From assembly GCA_030267965.1 (NCBI GenBank), contig BRYA01000261.1:56611-80369 (forward strand): a DNA stretch of 23,759 bases, in the 5' to 3' direction. Of this stretch, positions 19,100 through 23,759 are shown one piece after another (positions within the stretch are counted from its first letter, which is position 1; every line of letters begins with the position of its first letter). The translations under genes and the position numbers were made by a program. The notes beneath the pieces are model-generated. The model did no database searches and had not been told where the DNA came from. It was given only the letters and a program-made list of their open reading frames with translations. Source of the DNA: Triparma columacea (Eukaryota > Sar > Bolidophyceae > Parmales > Triparmaceae).

Positions 19100-21187
19100 A
19101 TTAAGATGGTGATAAACTGGATGTTGTCAAGGAAGTCCTCAAGGGAGGGAAAAGTTGTGTTTTTGGGGGACCTTTAATAAAAAAGTATATATATGTATCT
19201 ACTCTGAATATTCATTTATACTAATCGACACAATTGTGTCGATCTTTAGGATTCACGTCGACTAATTAGCCGTAACTGCTTGTATTGACCTAAAATCTTC
19301 CAATAGAAGAGTCTCATAGCTGAAAAACCCCACTTCATGCTCTTGTGCCATCCGGGGTGGAAGAGTCATCTAGGTCACTTATCTTGAGGTGGTCGTTCCT
19401 CCACTCCTCCCCAACGACTTCCCTCTCATTTTGTCTTTAAGGTCGAAGGAGCTTGTTAAAATTGGGCTGGGAGAGGGGCCAACGGGGAGTGGGGATGGGG
19501 GATGGGGGATGGGATTAACTTATATACGTGAATTGTTCAACCCCGACCCCAACCACCCCTTCTCTATCCCCATCTCCCCCATCATCTCGCTCTTTACGTA
19601 AATTTGACGTCAGGAAGGTTGTAAACATTGGTTATTCAGGGTTTCTTTGGACACGTTGTTAGGGGTTTTGAGGATTTTGCATCTCCTTCGTACTTTCTTC
19701 TACATAATCGTATGGGACGTTCTCGGGTTTCCCCTTCCCTCCCGACTGCTCACCTTTTTGTCAAGTCTCGATGCGTAGAAGGGGACAAAAGAGCCCTCCC
19801 AGAAAGCCCGGGAAGTTATATCCATGCAAATGTTACAAAACAATAGATACAGGCTTCAGCACGCAGATGAGGGTTAGGGTTACATTGATAACTCCGACAT
19901 CCAATAGAGTGGGGATGTCTAGTACTCCCACATTCCACATTTTCTAAACAAAGTTGTGGAAGGACGAGATGTGGGGGAGGACATTATAACACCAATGGAG
20001 GTCCGATCGCGGATAAAATTAGCTGAGAGTGTCCCTTATACTCATAAGTAGGCGTATAGAAGGGGGGATCGTGAGAGAATAGAGAGGAGAGTCATAAGTC
20101 AACATAATGGCCAAAAGGATGAGAACTGGGGAGCACAAACCAAGCCCAGCCATTGCACGCTGGGTTCCTGGAGCATTAGATATCATCATAGGCGACGAAG
20201 ACAAAAACTCCACGAGGTGGGAAGATATGTTTTAGAAGGCTATTTTTATACATGATGACGACGATTAATAAAGTTAGTCCGGACGCACGATCCCGGCCTC
20301 TTTTGGATGATCTCGTGAATCACCCTCACCGAGAGATTCCACTTTATCTGCTCTTGTGCCATCCGGGTGGATGATTGATTATGGGCGCTTATCACCACGT
20401 TCTCGTTCTCTAGCAAACGCCCAACGTCTCGTGCCTCATTTTTTACGGCACGTCGAAAAACGTTGTGAAAATTGGGTTGCGAGGGGGGCTGCGGGTCAAT
20501 GATTGGCTTGTTGGGTGATACCACATCTCCTCAACATTTCCTTCTGACATGTTTTGCATGATGGTATCATATTCCCCGTTACACCCCGCTTCCTAACCTT
20601 GCAGATAAGTACCGATCCGCAAAGGGGGGTAAATGGGCATGGTTGGAAGGCCTGTTCCCTCCAAGTGTGGTGTTCTCATATTTGTGTTGGTTGAGGTATT
20701 TTGAGGACGTACGTGACGAATTGTTTGGGTATCATAACTCCTAATACCCGTAGAAGCATTATGTTTATTCCTTCAGCAACCATAAATATCAAACAGACTC
20801 ATCGAGACAGGGGAGCGTAGCCTGGAGATGTTGCAACCAAGGAGCTCTGGTCGTATTAACAACGCGTTATCTGTGTCATTTATACTTTTCAAGGTGGCGT
20901 GTGGAAGTTGATATTGCGAGGTAGTAGAGAGGAGAGCCCTATTTCAAGAATGGTCCCAGGGAGGTTTGGAGCAAGGAAGAAATCCAGTACTCCAGTACCT
21001 GAGCTATTAAATACTCATCATAAAGTACTACGTAATTTTTAATTTCCATTTCGGATAGTCCCATATTCATACTTTATGTTTGAAGCCACGGAGTCAATTT
21101 AAGTATACCAAAATTCCTCCCCCCTCCCCCCCTCCCCCCTCGCCCACCGAACAAGACTGCACCATGTTAGTGACGTCATCAACCACG
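19100..21187. other. Non-coding interior of the transposon
   Basis: No convincing gene. Two diverged collinear segments (about 19320-19475 and 20330-20485) share CTCTTGTGCCATCCGG followed by TGGA, then CATTTTxT and AAAATTGGG. A further shared TAGAGAGGAGAG occurs at ~20080 and ~20930. The only longer frame on the minus strand (20524-20246, 92 codons) lies across the second copy and has no recognised domain. The first few hundred bases should contain the transposase promoter. Confidence 0.5.
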
Positions 21188-21265
21188 TTAAGCAACGCCC
21201 CCCGCTGACCAACATTCAGACAAGCAACAAAATGCCAAATCTGAACCATTTTTAAGCAACGACCC

Positions 21266-21290
21266 GTTGCTTATTACCCAAAGATTACTG
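21266..21290 (-). repeat. Right terminal inverted repeat
   Basis: 25 bases starting GTTGCTTATTACCC and ending GATTACTG; exact reverse complement of 16230-16254, followed by TA. Confidence 0.92.
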
Positions 21291-21292
21291 TA

Positions 21293-21509
21293 TTGCATCG
21301 CTGTCTTGCTTGCTTGTGTCATCCCTGTTGAACGCATTGCTCAACGCTTTGCATAACTTTGTTCTAGGCTTCGCTATATAGTAGTGGGTTATGATAAAGA
21401 GGTTTGATGGATGTGGGGGTAGGAGACTGAAGGTAAGTGAAGGGGTTGTGTGAGGAGAGCATTGTGTAGGTGAGGGGAAGGGAGAGGAGAGGAGAGCCTC
21501 CTCTGGTCC
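21293..21509. other. Flank between the transposon and the second transposase
   Basis: Short purine-rich region. It may hold an unrecognised upstream exon or the original flank of the second transposase, but nothing in it can be assigned. Confidence 0.35.
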
Positions 21510-22496
21510 ATGAGGGACATTGGGTTGGTGGTAAATGACTCAGCGTTGTTAGACTTGGCCAATTACTATAAACATCTGGATGACAAGGGTAGGGGGGCAC
21601 CTCTAACCACTCGCTGGATCAAATCATTCCGAAAACGTCATCCAGAAGTAAAGAAGGTTAAGGTGGGCGGGATGGACAAACAGCGCATTAAAGCTGCAAG
21701 TATGGAGAGGATTGAAGGTTACAACACGCTCAAGTTGGCTTTCTATGCCAGGCTTAAAAGAGAAGGGAAAATAAAGGGCGAATTTCCTTTACCAAGACAA
21801 ATACTTAACGTGGATGAGATGGCGGAAGAGGCCATCTCGAAGTGGGGGGGCATGTATGCTGTTGATGACAAAGACGACCCCTACAACGACCGCCGCCAGT
21901 TGTTCGCCAAGCACGGAGACAAGCAAGAGCCATTCCATGTCACCTTAGCCATGACCACCTGTGCCAACGGGACTTACTACGATCCATTTTTCATTCACTC
22001 TGGCTCAAGTAAAACCGACGACAGTAAGCAAACAATCAGCCGGGAGATTGCCTCCAACCTTCCCAAAGGTTCGACGGTCACTGTCTCCGGGTCAGGGTCA
22101 ATGACTAGAGTTCTATTTAGCCAATATGCCCAACATCTCGTCAGATCCGTCAACAACGTCCGCGCTCAAAGCTCCACTGGCGTGAAAGAGACAATGGTCC
22201 TCTTCTTCGACGGTCACACCTCCCGTATGAATCCTGCTGCTCTAAGGTACTTGAAGGACAACAACATTGAGTGTTTCTGCCTCCCCTCACACGCGTCCGC
22301 CTGGGCTCAACCAAATGACGTTGGACCAAACAAGAGCCTCAAGGCACACCTGAAGCGAGCGAACGAACGTCATTTGCGAGGTAACTATTTACACCCGACA
22401 CTCCGCAGGGATCAGTATAATGCGGGAGGAGTGAGGCTGAAAGGGGGTCGTGTAGTTGTTTTACAGGGAGGTACAGCGTTAAGAGAGTGCATTTAA
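21510..22496 (+). CDS. Second DDE_1 (pogo/Jerky-like) transposase, probably truncated
   Basis: 328-codon open frame, quite different from the transposase inside the neighbouring element and on the opposite strand. APLTTRWIKSFRKRHPEVKKVK at about residues 30-52 is the second half of a CENP-B-type DNA-binding domain. ILNVDEMA (~108), VLFFDGHTSRMN (~230) and SHASAWAQPNDVGPNKSLK (~260-275) match the three acidic sites of DDE_1 nucleases. The first helix of the DNA-binding region seems short, and after RHLRG a GTAACT donor-like site is followed by sequence with no family resemblance up to the stop. Family members normally continue beyond this point, so the 3' end has probably been lost into the subtelomeric repeats or lies in an unrecognised exon. 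No terminal repeats of its own were found. Confidence 0.65.
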   Translation: MRDIGLVVNDSALLDLANYYKHLDDKGRGAPLTTRWIKSFRKRHPEVKKVKVGGMDKQRIKAASMERIEGYNTLKLAFYARLKREGKIKGEFPLPRQILNVDEMAEEAISKWGGMYAVDDKDDPYNDRRQLFAKHGDKQEPFHVTLAMTTCANGTYYDPFFIHSGSSKTDDSKQTISREIASNLPKGSTVTVSGSGSMTRVLFSQYAQHLVRSVNNVRAQSSTGVKETMVLFFDGHTSRMNPAALRYLKDNNIECFCLPSHASAWAQPNDVGPNKSLKAHLKRANERHLRGNYLHPTLRRDQYNAGGVRLKGGRVVVLQGGTALRECI

Positions 22497-22683
22497 GTTA
22501 ATGGTTAGTATCAGGAGAGATGAAGGGGATGGGATCAGATACGAGAGGGACAAGAAGCAGTGAAGGAAAGAGATGTGACGAGAAAGTGAAAGGCAGTGCA
22601 AGAGAATGAAGTTGGGTTGTTGGGGATGAATAAAAGAGGGTGACTGTGGGTTAAGAAAGGAGAGAGAAGCATTGAGGAAAGTG
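22497..22683. other. Purine-rich transition to subtelomeric repeats
   Basis: GA-rich DNA resembling a degraded form of the repeats that follow. No gene seen. Confidence 0.4.
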
Positions 22684-23638
22684 AGTAGCAGAGAGAAGGG
22701 TATAAGGTAAAGTGGTGTTTGATTGTGTGTGTGTGAGTATTTGAGTGTGTAAGTGTGTCAGTGTATGAGTGTGTTAGAGGAGTTAAAATGAGAGAGTAGA
22801 GGAGAGGAGGGTATATAAGGAGAGTGGTTTGAGAGTGTGAGTGTGAGTTTGTGAGTGTGTGGGTGTGTGAGTGTTTGCATGTGGTAGAGAAGTTGGGAGA
22901 AGAGAGTAGCGGAGAGAGGATATTAGGTAGGGAGGTGTGTGAGTATGAGTGTGTGAGTGTGTGGATGTGTTAGTGTTTGAGTGTGTTAAAGGAGTTGAGA
23001 GAAGAGAGAAGGGAAGAAGAGGGTATAAGGTAGAGATGTGTTTGTGTGTTGGAGAATGAGAGAGAGAGAGAGTGTGTGTGAGTAAGTTAGAAGAATTGAG
23101 AGAAGAGAGTAGAGAAGAGAAGAGTATAAGGTGGAGGTGTGTGTGTTTGAGGTGTGAGTGTGTGAGTGTGTGAGTGTGACAGAGGAGTTGAGAAAAGGTA
23201 GGGGAGAGAAGGGTATTATAAGAGAGAGGTTTGTGTGTGTGTGATAGTGTGTGAGTGTATGAGTGTATGAGTGTGTTAGAGGAGTTGAGAGGAGAGAGTA
23301 GGGGAAAGGAGGGTAGAAGGTTGAGTGGTGTGTGAATGTGAGGTGTGAGTGTCTGAGTGTGTGAGTGTGTGAGTGTGTTAGAGGAGTTGGGAGAAGAGAG
23401 TAGGGGAGAGAAGGGTATAAGGTAGAGTGGTGTTTGTGTGAGGTGTGTGTATGTGTGTGTGTGAGAGAGAGAGTATGTGTGAGTGTATTAAAATATTTGA
23501 GAGAAGAGAATAGGGAAGAAAAGAGTATTGATTAAAGTGGTGTGTGTGTTTGTGTGGGTGTGAGAGGAAGAGAGTGTGTATGAGTGTGTTAGAGGAGTTG
23601 AGGGGGGAGAGTAGGGGAGAGAAGAGTATAAGGTAGAG

Positions 23639-23668
<30 letters not shown>
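22684..23668 (+). repeat. Subtelomeric ~100-bp minisatellite, about ten degenerate units
   Basis: A unit of roughly 90-112 bp recurs. Each has a core like AGAGGAGTTGAGAGAAGAGA, then GTAGGGGAGAGAAGGGTATA and AGGTAGAGTGGTG, followed by a variable GTGTGAGTGTGTGAG tract. Cores start near 22776, 22888, 22988, 23090, 23182, 23279, 23381, 23492 and 23591, with a partial one at 22684. There are no long open frames. The array abuts the telomere. Confidence 0.85.
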
Positions 23669-23670
<2 letters not shown>

Positions 23671-23759
23671 GTTAGGGTTAGGGTTAGACAGGGTTAGGGT
23701 TAGGGTTAGGGTTAGGGTTAGGGTTAGGGTTAGGGTTAGGGTTAGGGTTAGGGTTAGGG
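23669..23759 (+). repeat. Telomere, (TTAGGG)n
   Basis: Three repeats, then a variant TTAGACAGGG at ~23684-23693, then perfect TTAGGG repeats to the last base. The G-rich strand runs 5' to 3' toward the end of the window, so this is a true right chromosome end. Confidence 0.97.

Larger units (their letters stand above)
16228..21292. mobile_element. Pogo/Tigger-like (Tc1/mariner superfamily) DNA transposon with TA target duplication
   Basis: Perfect 25-bp terminal inverted repeats lie at 16230-16254 and 21266-21290. They begin CAGTAATCTTTGGG, and each is bordered by TA (16228-16229, 21291-21292), as expected for pogo-type insertion. The body is 5061 bp. Its one clear gene is a minus-strand DDE_1 transposase whose stop lies about 130 bp inside the left terminus. 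Short TTAAGCAAC motifs are concentrated near both ends. About 2.1 kb between the transposase start and the right end is non-coding. Perfect termini and an open multi-exon transposase suggest recent insertion and possible autonomy. Confidence 0.85.

Noticed and set aside
19866..19882. GGGTTAGGGTT as an interstitial telomere tract
   Set aside because: Fewer than two repeats; chance occurrence is likely.
20246..20524. 92-codon minus-strand frame in the transposon interior
   Set aside because: It lies in a diverged repeat whose other copy is broken by stops; no domain seen.

Overview
The window is a right-hand chromosome end from a photosynthetic stramenopile (ochrophyte) alga. It finishes in TTAGGG repeats whose G-rich strand points outward. 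Genes carry short GT-AG introns (about 65-230 bp, one GC-AG) with CTAAC-like branch sites. One protein has a signal peptide followed by a phenylalanine at the predicted cleavage point, the import signal of complex red-lineage plastids. A bolidophyte or pelagophyte would fit, but that is a guess; the sequence itself supports only 'ochrophyte'.

Left, core-gene part (1-6103). A minus-strand APH/ecdysteroid-kinase-like gene runs off the left edge. Next, also on the minus strand, is a complete five-exon gene (1894-4522) encoding a plastid pre-sequence, an entire small-multidrug-export-type membrane domain (COG2426/PF06695-like) and an entire plant-type ferredoxin-NADP+ reductase in one unbroken frame. 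This is the most surprising protein in the window. A roughly 680-bp divergent promoter region separates it from a plus-strand low-complexity hypothetical gene.

Middle (6644-15923). A single plus-strand gene model with ten exons gives about 2755 residues: signal peptide, duplicated unrecognised ectodomain exons, a two-segment membrane hairpin, beta-helix (Pmp-like) and EGF-like modules partly tandem-duplicated together with their intron, a transmembrane segment, a START-like domain, a TKL-type protein kinase and a tail with five DP-x-MAIF repeats. Seven consecutive splice junctions are phase 1, as expected of exon shuffling. The plausible role is a cell-surface receptor kinase. An alternative is two genes fused or mis-joined near 10.2-10.4 kb.

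Right (16228-23759). A 5.06-kb pogo/Tigger-like DNA transposon lies at 16230-21290, with perfect 25-bp terminal inverted repeats and a TA target duplication. It carries an apparently intact four-exon transposase with a CENP-B-type HTH, a DDE_1 core and a Tudor-like C-terminal segment. Beyond it lie a second, different DDE_1 transposase that is probably truncated, about 1 kb of degenerate ~100-bp subtelomeric minisatellite, and the telomere.
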